Origin: Paludibacteraceae bacterium
GTDB lineage: Bacteria > Bacteroidota > Bacteroidia > Bacteroidales > Paludibacteraceae
DNA length: 40,511 bases
Assembly: GCA_024401475.1 (NCBI GenBank)
Contig: JAKSKZ010000031.1
Location: forward strand, 1-40,511
Direction: 5' to 3'
Every line of letters starts with the position of its first letter. Position 1 is the stretch's first letter. The translations under genes and the position numbers were made by a program. Below the pieces are notes generated by a model. It was given only the letters and a program-made list of their open reading frames with translations. It did not search any database and was not told where the DNA came from. Shown here piece after piece: positions 1 to 7,206 of the stretch.

Positions 1-39
1 AGTTAAAAGAGTCAGAATGATAAAAATTAATCCAGCCAT
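1..39 (-). CDS. Possible 5' end of a secreted or membrane protein, cut by the window edge
   Basis: Reading leftwards from an ATG at 39-37, the frame gives MAGLIFIILTLLT and runs off the window, preceded in frame by AKK. A basic start followed by an unbroken hydrophobic run is what a signal peptide or first membrane segment looks like. It starts about 57 bp after the stop of the beta-propeller gene on the same strand, so the two could be co-transcribed. Only 13 codons are visible and the function is unknown. Confidence 0.3.
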   Translation of the reverse strand, partial: MAGLIFIILTLLT

Positions 40-96
40 TTTCTTAGCATATTAAAGATTCAAACACTTTTCGGAACACTCAAGCAAGAGGTAAAA

Positions 97-1116
97 CTAT
101 TTGAACGCATTCTCATAGATTCGCAACTCGTTCAATTCCCTCACGTGGACATAGATTTTATCGTCTGTCACTATAGGCATTGCCACCAATCCCCCTCCGG
201 CAACCCCCAACGGAAAATCTTCTATCACTTCCCTTGTCTCCAAGTCTATAACACCTAAGGAACTAGAGTTCTCCACCCAATTATCATGAACGTAAAACAA
301 CTTGTTTCCGTGTATGGTTGTATGATATACACCACTCCAATATTCACCCTCCCTCAAGACAACCTCTTCGACTTTTCCTGTGAAGGGATCTAATTCCGTG
401 AAACGCAGTTCTGTTGTATGATCTTTACAATGGTATGAAGTCAATCCATACAAGATTTTATTGGGTCCTTGTACATATTTTTTTCTACAATGTTCCACCT
501 CATCAACCTTCCAAATCTTTTCGCCCGAACTCAAATTATAGCCTTCGACAGAGACAATCCTATTTTTTTCATTCACACAAGTAATCACCACCACATCATC
601 CACAACGATCACAGCATCTTCGAGGATTTGATTCCCTTCCTCCACCTTATACTCCCATAGACGCTCGCCGGTCTTGGTGTAGAAGATGAGAGACTCCCCA
701 AGTACATGATACAACAACAAGATTTCATGCTTTGTGTCAAAATACATTGGCTCATATTTTGCGTCTGATGAAAACTCAAAATCATATTTGTTTCCCTTGT
801 TTTTCAAAGAAAAATATGAATTGCCTCCAGTGTACTCATAGGAACAACTCCACTCTGAATTATAATAAATTTTCAACTTATATCTAAAATCCTCTTCCAC
901 AAATGCATTGCCATCAAAACGAGAATACGAAGAATAAATCTCGCCCTTCTTCCTTATCTTTTGGAAAAGCACCTCGTTCTCATATTGATAGATATCATTG
1001 TCCTTCGCTGGCAAAATCTGCTTACCTATCAGTATCTTATCACTGCACGCTAGAACTTCCTCACCTCTGTACAAGAAAAAATTCTTTATTCCTTTTTTAG
1101 ATTCTATTAATTTCAT
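97..1116 (-). CDS. PQQ-like beta-propeller protein, possible orphan immunity protein
   Basis: A 339-residue protein without signal peptide or membrane segment, so probably cytoplasmic. It contains repeated units of the type 'TGERLWEYKVEEG' and 'SGEKIWKVDEVE' (a G-x-x-L/I-W-x-V/Y core), followed by 'DPFTGKVEEV' and 'LETREVIEDF'. This is the strand pattern of PQQ/quinoprotein-like beta-propellers, which usually act as binding scaffolds and not as enzymes. I place the start at the ATG at 1116 (MKLIESKKG) and not the in-frame TTG three codons upstream. A fragment of an IS5-type element ends about 20 bp upstream, so the native promoter has probably been displaced. It shares strand and neighbourhood with a SMI1/KNR4 protein and a triplicated-domain protein, which suggests an immunity-gene island. 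That role is inferred from context only. Confidence 0.65.
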   Translation of the reverse strand: MKLIESKKGIKNFFLYRGEEVLACSDKILIGKQILPAKDNDIYQYENEVLFQKIRKKGEIYSSYSRFDGNAFVEEDFRYKLKIYYNSEWSCSYEYTGGNSYFSLKNKGNKYDFEFSSDAKYEPMYFDTKHEILLLYHVLGESLIFYTKTGERLWEYKVEEGNQILEDAVIVVDDVVVITCVNEKNRIVSVEGYNLSSGEKIWKVDEVEHCRKKYVQGPNKILYGLTSYHCKDHTTELRFTELDPFTGKVEEVVLREGEYWSGVYHTTIHGNKLFYVHDNWVENSSSLGVIDLETREVIEDFPLGVAGGGLVAMPIVTDDKIYVHVRELNELRIYENAFK

Positions 1117-1135
1117 ATCAAGCAACTATAGATTA

Positions 1136-1314
1136 GAAATTGTTTAAATTTAGTTTAAAATCTTTTATATAAGACTCAAAAAAAACGAGTCGAATTACTT
1201 AATAAAATATTGATTATCAGTTTGACAAGTGGATGATTTTTCATATCTTTATAGTGACAAAAAACAAAGAAAATGAACAATTACCCAACAAATCTCACCG
1301 ATAATCAGTGGAAA
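1136..1314 (+). mobile_element. Truncated 5' end of the IS5-group element found complete at 3636
   Basis: These 179 bp match the left end of the complete IS copy (from 3636) with only a few substitutions and one extra A in a poly-A run. The match covers the terminal repeat, the promoter (TTTG 1221-1224, 19-bp spacer, TATCTTTA 1244-1251) and the first 14 transposase codons from the ATG at 1273. It stops abruptly after the codons for NQWK, where unrelated sequence gives DRQ and a stop. No right terminal repeat could be found before the next gene. The fragment is therefore a dead remnant that still carries an intact outward-facing promoter. Confidence 0.9.
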
Positions 1315-1380
1315 GATAGACAATAATTATTATTTCGCAAGTCCTATCCTATATAGAGGGCATTACCTTGAGGTGACGCA

Positions 1381-1404
1381 TAGTATTTCGGAACGGAATA
1401 CTTT
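1381..1404. terminator. Weak hairpin after the triplicated-domain gene
   Basis: An 8-9 bp stem (AGTATTTCG / CGGAATACT) with a GAA loop lies just beyond the stop of the minus-strand gene ending at 1410. There is no T-run on the minus side, so it may stabilise a 3' end rather than terminate transcription by itself. Confidence 0.3.
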
Positions 1405-1409
1405 AGCAG

Positions 1410-2774
1410 TTAAACAATATCCGTTTGACTTATCAACGCTATCTCACCATTCGTAAACTCAAATGCGAGGCCATCATCCGTTGTGGGGGATTCGCAGAGC
1501 CAAGCGATGCGGCCGTTGGTTTTGATGAAGAGTTGGGTGAAATCCAAGAGACCTGGCACCACATTTTCTCGTGTCACGTTTTCACGCAAAAGACTATCCG
1601 GCAAATCAAGGTACTCCACAAAATCATCATATCCCTCCATATAATAATCCAAAGTAGCATCCTTAATGCCCTCCCAACGAGTAGCATTGAGTTCTATGAA
1701 CTTCTGATAAGACGCACGTTGTTTGTCGCTTACTGGCTTACCGTAGGTACGAATGGTCACAGGCATTGTGCATATCTCCTCCGTCAGACGAACTACCACC
1801 TCTTTACTCCATCCCGTCGCATCCTTGAACAGAACACCACACACCTCATCAACCACCTTCTCCTCGTTGCGGTAGTTCCTCAATTGTTCAGGCTGCATAA
1901 ACTGAATCTGTGCCTCTGAAAGCAACACACCCATGTACGAGTCATTCCATGCCGTGTAACAAATCCATCCATAATTGCCCTCTTTATCAATGTATAATGT
2001 TTTAGGCAAGACCGTCTGAACCACGATAGGTTGACCAGACGCCAACATCTCATCCACCTGTGCGGAATCTCCCACATAGGCGGTCAACATCATTTTTGAG
2101 AACGCCTCAAAAAGATCCTCCTTTTTCTGCGTATATTCCGCGTAGGCCTTCTGTTGAACAGGGGTAATACCCTCTTCCGAACTACCCTCCAATTCAATCT
2201 CCAGATTCTCTAACTCACCGAAGAAATGGTGTTGCTCCAAGCCTTTCCAAGAGTTCTCGCCATCGTGAATGAAAAGGCCAAGGGTTGGATCGTTGATTTT
2301 GTGGAGGTATCGCAGTTCATTATGAGACATTACACGAGGCTCCGATTCGGAAAGTAGCACGGCTATGGTATCGTTTTTATTCCAACAAGCAGAAATGAGC
2401 CACCCATAACTACCATCTCTACAGATAAAAATATAATAGACCGTCATCAACTCACGGATGATGTTCTCCGTGGCAGTATCCTTCCGATGGTCTTCATCCA
2501 AATCCACCACCCTGAATATCTCCTCAAAGTTCCACCTGAAATAATCTAACATTACGGAAGGAACTCGCTTGATATATTGCTCCTCATTTTTCAGATAGGT
2601 TTGGTATGCGTTCCTTTGGATATCAGTGACTCCTTCGTGATTTTCATCCTGAATCCATAAATCGACTTCCTCAGCACTTTCAAACAGAGTGATCCCTAAA
2701 TGTTTCCACCAAATATGACCACGTTCAAAATAGGATAACCCGTCCAAGCTTGAATCGATTATTTTCTTTGCCAT
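1410..2774 (-). CDS. Protein with three diverged tandem copies of one domain (DUF6985-like)
   Basis: A 454-residue cytoplasmic-looking protein with an internal triplication. Each unit, at roughly residues 27-143, 166-287 and 313-445, begins with a G-x-x-x-F/W stretch. Each then has an anchor 'x(V/I)(T/S)xxQ(R/Q)xAYxxY/F' (48-60, 202-214, 347-359), a helical stretch with Y/F-rich helices, and finally a 'DGSYGW'-type beta turn (120-125, 264-270, about 423-428) leading into 'GVLLSE/AVLLSE' or 'GLAFEF'. I recall this layout from DUF6985-type proteins that occur as immunity-like genes in polymorphic-toxin loci; this assignment is from memory and unverified. It sits on the same strand as a SMI1/KNR4 gene, which fits such a locus. 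No catalytic motif is evident. Confidence 0.6.
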   Translation of the reverse strand: MAKKIIDSSLDGLSYFERGHIWWKHLGITLFESAEEVDLWIQDENHEGVTDIQRNAYQTYLKNEEQYIKRVPSVMLDYFRWNFEEIFRVVDLDEDHRKDTATENIIRELMTVYYIFICRDGSYGWLISACWNKNDTIAVLLSESEPRVMSHNELRYLHKINDPTLGLFIHDGENSWKGLEQHHFFGELENLEIELEGSSEEGITPVQQKAYAEYTQKKEDLFEAFSKMMLTAYVGDSAQVDEMLASGQPIVVQTVLPKTLYIDKEGNYGWICYTAWNDSYMGVLLSEAQIQFMQPEQLRNYRNEEKVVDEVCGVLFKDATGWSKEVVVRLTEEICTMPVTIRTYGKPVSDKQRASYQKFIELNATRWEGIKDATLDYYMEGYDDFVEYLDLPDSLLRENVTRENVVPGLLDFTQLFIKTNGRIAWLCESPTTDDGLAFEFTNGEIALISQTDIV

Positions 2775-3005
2775 TTTATATCAATTATAAGTTTCTTTAG
2801 TTACACCATTATCACTTTGTTGATCCTTAGCAACATTCGACCCAACAACATTACCCTTGACCTTCTCAACATCTTCGCCTTAGGCTATTGGGGGTAATTA
2901 ACGCTAAATTATAAAAAACTTGCGACATATACACCTCCCCCAAAATAATACTATCATATCACTTAACCGTACCCATCAATCTTAGTTAAACGGAATTTTG
3001 CCCCT

Positions 3006-3126
3006 CGTCCGAAGGACGATACCTCCATAACCATGTACGTCGTAGCGACAGCGGAGACGTGCGTGGTGGGAGGAAGGGCTTCGCTCTGATGTACGGGGTT
3101 ATGATAAAGTAACGTCCTACGGACGT
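3006..3126. repeat. GC-rich palindromic intergenic repeat
   Basis: Within the 388-bp gap 2775-3162 most sequence is AT-rich, but this stretch is GC-rich and full of nested inverted repeats. They are CGTCC-GAA-GGACG at 3006-3018, a long imperfect stem pairing 3026-3041 with 3088-3103 (13 of 16 bases), and a perfect ACGTCC-TAC-GGACGT hairpin at 3112-3126. No plausible ORF covers it. It could be a structured RNA or a REP-like dispersed element. The rest of the gap (2775-3005) shows nothing recognisable. Confidence 0.55.
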
Positions 3127-3162
3127 GGATGGATGGTGTATGACCAGTTTGGAAATACCCTT

Positions 3163-3621
3163 TTATAGATCCTTTGCTTTTTCCTGCCAGTAGTCGCTAC
3201 GTTCACTGCGGAAATCACCACCATTGAGTAGGTATTCACTTAAAGAATCTGCCGCAAACATCAGTTCATGTCCAGGCAAGAATTGATAGATCTTACCGTC
3301 TGCCTTTTGCACCATAACAGCATTGTCTATGCCCACTGATTCAATCACATAACAATCCATCGGGAAGTCAGGGAAATCTTCCCGCATACACTGAGTACGA
3401 TCCACAGTGGAGCAATCTTCATCTTCATCAATTCCACATAATTCAATGCTACCCACTGAGATTGAACCATACTTTTGAACATATTCCACAAAATCCTTTG
3501 CGAACTCAACCTCCAATGTCTCAGCGGCTTGTTCAATTTCGTCAAGATCAACTTCACCTACTGAATAAAGTTTATCAACTTCACCCAATGATTTAATCAC
3601 CTCAATGATATTCTGTCCCAT
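3163..3621 (-). CDS. SMI1/KNR4 (SUKH) family immunity-type protein
   Basis: A 152-residue acidic protein. It has the SUKH layout: an N-terminal helix 'DEIEQAAETLEVEFAKDFVEY' (about residues 26-46), then 'YGSISVGSIELCGI', a central loop, the strand pair 'VIESVGIDNAVMVQKADGKIYQFLP', and a C-terminal helix 'ADSLSEYLLNGG'. SUKH proteins commonly bind and neutralise nuclease or other toxins of contact-dependent or polymorphic toxin systems. No cognate toxin is visible in the window, so this is an orphan immunity candidate. An IS element lies only 14 bp upstream of the ATG, so its original promoter is probably gone, and no Bacteroidota -7 box reads out of the IS end towards it. Confidence 0.8.
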   Translation of the reverse strand: MGQNIIEVIKSLGEVDKLYSVGEVDLDEIEQAAETLEVEFAKDFVEYVQKYGSISVGSIELCGIDEDEDCSTVDRTQCMREDFPDFPMDCYVIESVGIDNAVMVQKADGKIYQFLPGHELMFAADSLSEYLLNGGDFRSERSDYWQEKAKDL

Positions 3622-3719
3622 ATCTACTGTTTTAAGAAATTGTTTAAATTTAGTTTAAAATCTTTTATATAAGACTCAAAAAAACGAGTCGAATTATTTG
3701 ATAAAATATTGATTATCAG

Positions 3720-3750
3720 TTTGATAAGTGGATGATTTTTCATATCTTTA
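3720..3750 (+). promoter_or_regulatory. Transposase promoter (TTTG-N19-TATCTTTA)
   Basis: A Bacteroidota-type -33 box TTTG (3720-3723) and -7 box TATCTTTA (3743-3750) separated by exactly 19 bp lie 22 bp before the transposase ATG. The same arrangement is preserved in the truncated copy at 1221-1251. Confidence 0.75.
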
Positions 3751-3771
3751 TAGTGACAAAAAACAAAGAAA

Positions 3772-4548
3772 ATGAACAATTACCCAACAAATCTCACCGA
3801 TAATCAGTGGAAAATTATAGAAAAATTTGTAGATGTGCAAGCAAGGAAACGAAAATATCCATTAAGAAGTGTTTTTGACGCCATCAGTTACCTATTAAAA
3901 TCAGGTTGTCAGTGGCGAATGCTTCCTAAAGATTTCCCTCCTTATAACACTGTGTTCTACTACTTCAGCAAGTGGAAAAACGAAGGCATTTTCGAAGACT
4001 TGTTCATAAAGATACACATATACCTCAGAGTCTTGCTGGGTCGATGTGAGTGCCCAAGTCTCGGGCTTATAGATTCGCGGAGTGTGAAAACTTCACATCA
4101 CGTTGACAAATGCAGAGGCATTGATGGCAACAAGAAAATCAAAGGGAGAAAACAACATCTTGTAGTTGACATATTGGGTATCCCTTTGGCTGTCGTTGTA
4201 CACGAGGCGAATATCCATGACAGCGTAGGTGCTGTCCAAGTCTTTGAAAATATGAGATATAAGTTCCCTAAACTTGCAAAAATAATTGCAGATGGCGGAT
4301 ATCGAGGAGAACAATTATCCAAAACGCTTAAAGCAACTTTAGGATGCGATCTTGAGATTGTACTCAGACCTGATGAATGCCCTTCTAAATTCCAAGTCTT
4401 GCCCAAAAGATGGATTGTGGAACGCTCGTTTGCCTGGCTTGAAAATTTTAGAAGACTAACTATTGATTACGAATTTTACTCTGAGTCTTCTGTCGCAATG
4501 ATTCAATTAGCCTTCTGCTTTTTGATCCTTAACAAAATTTTCCACTAA
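3772..4548 (+). CDS. IS5-family DDE transposase
   Basis: A 258-residue transposase. The N-terminal helix-turn-helix part 'LTDNQWKIIEKFV' through 'LKSGCQWRMLP' (about 8-52) is the DUF4096-type region of IS5/IS427-like enzymes. The DDE catalytic residues are D101 in 'LIDSRSVKT', D174 in 'IADGGYRG' and E217 in 'RWIVERSFAWLENFRRL'. All three are present and the frame is intact, so the enzyme may be active. It is a single ORF, without the frameshift used by some IS427 members. Confidence 0.95.
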   Translation: MNNYPTNLTDNQWKIIEKFVDVQARKRKYPLRSVFDAISYLLKSGCQWRMLPKDFPPYNTVFYYFSKWKNEGIFEDLFIKIHIYLRVLLGRCECPSLGLIDSRSVKTSHHVDKCRGIDGNKKIKGRKQHLVVDILGIPLAVVVHEANIHDSVGAVQVFENMRYKFPKLAKIIADGGYRGEQLSKTLKATLGCDLEIVLRPDECPSKFQVLPKRWIVERSFAWLENFRRLTIDYEFYSESSVAMIQLAFCFLILNKIFH

Positions 4549-4618
4549 AAATTAAACAGCTTCTTAATTATTAAGGAATTTATATCCGAGTTGTCCAAAC
4601 CTATTTATTTTTAATACG

Positions 4619-4869
4619 CTTGCTCTACGGACTCGTCCGGGTCTGGCTATTATCTTGTCAGGCGACAAGATTGAAGTCACTGTACAGGATGAGTTGATCG
4701 GATACTTACCGCTTTGCTGATTCTGAATACAATAGATTCTGGCAAAGCATAGGGGTGGACTTTATTATTTATAAGTAAAAATGAAGAATCAGAAGACATC
4801 GTAAGATGCGAGATTGTTCATGTTTATAAAAACGATTTTGTTGTGTTTTTAGTGCATGACACAGTTTAA
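4619..4869 (+). pseudogene. Frameshifted remnant of a protein with a HIRAN-like motif
   Basis: Three successive reading frames give one continuous protein-like sequence. Frame one is LALRTRPGLAIILSGDKIEV... to IGYLP (4619-4709). Frame two runs RFADSEYNRFWQSIG... to IIYK (4710-4775). Frame three reads NEESEDIVRCEIVHVYKNDF and on to a TAA at 4867-4869. The order of a 'GDKIEVTV' strand, an 'IGYLPR' turn, a helix and a final beta hairpin resembles HIRAN domains, but that is recall and not a search result. Two frameshifts make it non-functional. Its 5' part is missing next to the IS at 4563, so insertion may have started the decay. Confidence 0.45.
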
Positions 4870-4960
4870 TTTACTTCGCTTGCCATATTTTCTAAATTTT
4901 ATGTTCGCGACAAAGATAAGGAGCAAGCCGAGTTTTGAATTGGATGCAACATAGCCATGT

Positions 4961-4997
4961 AAAAAGGGCATCAAAGTCAAAGCTCTGACACCCTTTC
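4961..4997 (-). terminator. Terminator of the LTxxQ lipoprotein gene
   Basis: An imperfect hairpin pairs AAAAGGG-side bases with GACACCCTTT, and on the minus strand it ends in a T-run. It lies just after the minus-strand stop at 5022. The rest of 4870-5021 shows nothing else. Confidence 0.5.
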
Positions 4998-5021
4998 AAA
5001 ACACGGTGTTGTCTAATTTAC

Positions 5022-5564
5022 TTATTTTCTTTCTGGACCGCCATGGTGATGTCTGCGACCTTCCTGCTTGCCACCTTCAGGACGAGGACCTTTTGGCTTG
5101 CCATCCTTAGGGCCACATCCTTCTCTTCTATGAGCATCGCACTTCATAGAGTCCAATTTGGCAATTTGCTCAGGAGTGAGAATAGATTTAAGAGTTTCCC
5201 TCTCTTCTTCGTGCATTGCCTTCATTTGCTCTCTTTGCTTGTTTGCCATAGAATCGAATTTGGCTGCTTGTTGAGTCAAACAATCCACCACCTTTTGTCT
5301 TTGTTCGTCTGTGAGATTTAGTTCTTCTGACATTCTATCAACACGATGTTGAATCATATCATTAGGATTCATAGGTCTATGAGGTCTACCCTCCTTATGA
5401 CCGTGTCTATGACGACCGCCATGACCATCACAACCCAATTCGCCCTCTGGAGCTTCACATTTAGGAGCATCATTTCCAACATTATCTGCAGATGAACCCT
5501 TAGAACCACATGAATTAAGTGATAACGCTGCAAAAGTAATTGCAAGATAAAATATTTTCTTCAT
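5022..5564 (-). CDS. LTxxQ (Spy/CpxP-like) lipoprotein, His/Gly-rich
   Basis: From the ATG at 5564 (MKKIFYLAITFAALSLNSC) this is a 180-residue lipoprotein with the modified cysteine at C19. I prefer this start because an upstream in-frame ATG would place a hydrophobic stretch and basic residues before the signal peptide. The core is helical with two LTxxQ motifs (LTDEQ 84-88, LTPEQ 129-133), the hallmark of Spy/CpxP-like periplasmic chaperones and metal-stress proteins. His-rich patches flank the core (GGRHRHGHKEGRPHRP and RHHHGG), suggesting metal binding. A canonical promoter lies at 5674-5705 and a terminator follows, so it is monocistronic. The role is inferred: envelope-stress or metal-responsive chaperone. 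Confidence 0.75.
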   Translation of the reverse strand: MKKIFYLAITFAALSLNSCGSKGSSADNVGNDAPKCEAPEGELGCDGHGGRHRHGHKEGRPHRPMNPNDMIQHRVDRMSEELNLTDEQRQKVVDCLTQQAAKFDSMANKQREQMKAMHEEERETLKSILTPEQIAKLDSMKCDAHRREGCGPKDGKPKGPRPEGGKQEGRRHHHGGPERK

Positions 5565-5673
5565 ACGCTTCACGGGAACTATGATTATTATTAGCAATAA
5601 CTCATATCAGTTCCCCTTTTAATATAAGCCTTGCATTAAATCCTGTTTGGGGATTCTTTTCTCATTTCTGTTT

Positions 5674-5705
5674 TAAAGATAAACAGACCCAATGCCAGGC
5701 ACAAA
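5674..5705 (-). promoter_or_regulatory. Promoter of the LTxxQ lipoprotein gene
   Basis: On the minus strand a TTTG box (5705-5702), a 20-bp spacer and TATCTTTA (5681-5674) form a near-perfect Bacteroidota promoter. It lies about 110 bp upstream of the ATG at 5564, which gives a moderately long leader. Confidence 0.7.
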
Positions 5706-5788
5706 ACAATCTCGACAAACGTTCTATTCACAAGGATGGAATGGGGGAAAACGAAGAAGAATGGCCTCATCTTTCTTTTAAACCACAA

Positions 5789-7165
5789 TTACTTCTTTAT
5801 CACATCCTTATATTCTAAATATCTCACCATTATCTCGCCCACGAAACGAAACGTCTCTTCGCCGCGAAGATACCCGCAACGCACTACAGGATCGTTAAAA
5901 TAGTCGGGATTACTCTTCCACAAAAGACAATCGGCCACGTTACCCTCCCACTTCAAAGGATTACGACCATGCTTCTCTGCTAAAGCCATAGCATCTTTCA
6001 CATGCCCTACGCCAGCATTGTAACTTGCCAAAACAAACTTAGCACGCTCCTTTTCATCTTCAATGGAGGTGAAATATTTTTCTACAGACTTAAGATACAA
6101 AACAGCAGCCTGCACACTCATTTCCGGTTCTTCTATCCGAGAAGAATCGACGCCCATCGCCAAAGCCGTATGGGGCATAATCTGCATTAATCCCTTAGCA
6201 CCCACCCACGACTTTGCCATAGGTTGAAAACGAGACTCTTGATAAGCCAACGAAGCCAAAAGTTTCCAATCCCAACCAATCGTTGGGGCATACTTCTTGA
6301 ACAACCCATCAAAAATGGAAATGGTATGATTGTCTATATACTTTTTATAATCCCCAGAACTGGCTTTCGCTTGTTTGAAATACTTGTAATAAAGATATTG
6401 ATAGATATAGTTGTTCTTCGATTCACTGAACCAATTATTCACCACATTGCAAAGGCTATCCGACTCCAAGTTTACAGCCCAAGCCGAACGTTGATCATAC
6501 CCAACCTTTAAATGGACATCGATGTTAGAATAGTACGTTGTATTGACATCTGCAATATTATTGTCGGCCAAGGTGAAATCTATCTCACCCTCAGAGACCT
6601 TCTTTATCAAAGTCTCCTCATCCTCTTCGTTGGTAACAACCTGTATCTCAATTCCTCCGCCCAACTCGTTATTCAAATTTGTCAGACGTTCCAAATATTT
6701 AGAATTCTCAACCACGAAGACGCGACGACCAATCAACTCCGTAACATCATTCAACAAACGGGCGTTCTTTTCTTTTCGCTGCACCAAGACCTGATTAGTA
6801 ACATATTCATGCTCCGTAAATTTCACCCGCCCCTTATACTCATTGGTTATGGCTAATGGATAGGCCACCAAATCCACCTCTTCGTTGGAAAGCATCTCCA
6901 CCAACTCTTCCATATCTTTCGCCAAAAGGATTTCAAGATTCAAACCTAAGGAGTTGGCAAATTTTGAGGCCATTTCATATTCATAGCCCATCTCTTTCCC
7001 TTGCAAATTAAAGTAGGATGTGGATCGCGAAAGTGTCGCCACCTTCAAAACAGTAGAATCCTGCGTAAGAGGAACTGATTGCTCACTACCGCCTCGCCCA
7101 TTTCCACATGAAACCAAGGAGAGACAACCTACTAACAGAAATAAATATATCAGCTTCCCAGTCAT
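5789..7165 (-). CDS. mltF: Membrane-bound lytic murein transglycosylase, MltF type
   Basis: A 458-residue lipoprotein (signal peptide ending LVSC, C20). Residues 40-262 form a type-3 solute-binding domain ('VLKVATLSRSTSYFNLQGKEMGYEYEMA...'), and residues 283-450 form an SLT lysozyme-like domain. The catalytic glutamate is E310 in 'AYQESRFQP', followed by the conserved 'GAKGLMQIMP' and 'ASYNAGVGHV' motifs. It cleaves peptidoglycan to 1,6-anhydro-muropeptides; the solute-binding part is regulatory in characterised MltF. It is the last gene of a minus-strand run (DUF4294, esterase, mltF; gap 41 bp to the esterase), consistent with an envelope-maintenance operon. All expected motifs are present. 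Confidence 0.92.
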   Translation of the reverse strand: MTGKLIYLFLLVGCLSLVSCGNGRGGSEQSVPLTQDSTVLKVATLSRSTSYFNLQGKEMGYEYEMASKFANSLGLNLEILLAKDMEELVEMLSNEEVDLVAYPLAITNEYKGRVKFTEHEYVTNQVLVQRKEKNARLLNDVTELIGRRVFVVENSKYLERLTNLNNELGGGIEIQVVTNEEDEETLIKKVSEGEIDFTLADNNIADVNTTYYSNIDVHLKVGYDQRSAWAVNLESDSLCNVVNNWFSESKNNYIYQYLYYKYFKQAKASSGDYKKYIDNHTISIFDGLFKKYAPTIGWDWKLLASLAYQESRFQPMAKSWVGAKGLMQIMPHTALAMGVDSSRIEEPEMSVQAAVLYLKSVEKYFTSIEDEKERAKFVLASYNAGVGHVKDAMALAEKHGRNPLKWEGNVADCLLWKSNPDYFNDPVVRCGYLRGEETFRFVGEIMVRYLEYKDVIKK

Positions 7166-7206
7166 AATTAAAACTTTAGATTCGGTTCAACGTACGCAAT
7201 AATCCT

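Larger units (their letters stand above)
3636..4563 (+). mobile_element. Complete IS5-group insertion sequence, 928 bp
   Basis: Terminal inverted repeats begin GAAATTGTTTAAATTTAG on the left and GAAGCTGTTTAATTTTTAG (reverse complement of the right end). A TTAA flanks both ends (3632-3635 and 4564-4567), fitting the YTAR-type 4-bp target duplication typical of IS5 relatives. One intact transposase gene fills the element. Its left end is also present as a truncated copy at 1136-1314. The element separates the SMI1 gene from a decayed ORF at 4619. Confidence 0.9.

Noticed and set aside
1117..1125. TTG start for the beta-propeller gene
   Set aside because: An ATG three codons later is available and the extra residues add nothing recognisable.
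4654..4669. CTTGTC / GACAAG hairpin
   Set aside because: It lies inside the decayed coding region that reads IILSGDKIEV, so it is explained by the codons and has no T-run.
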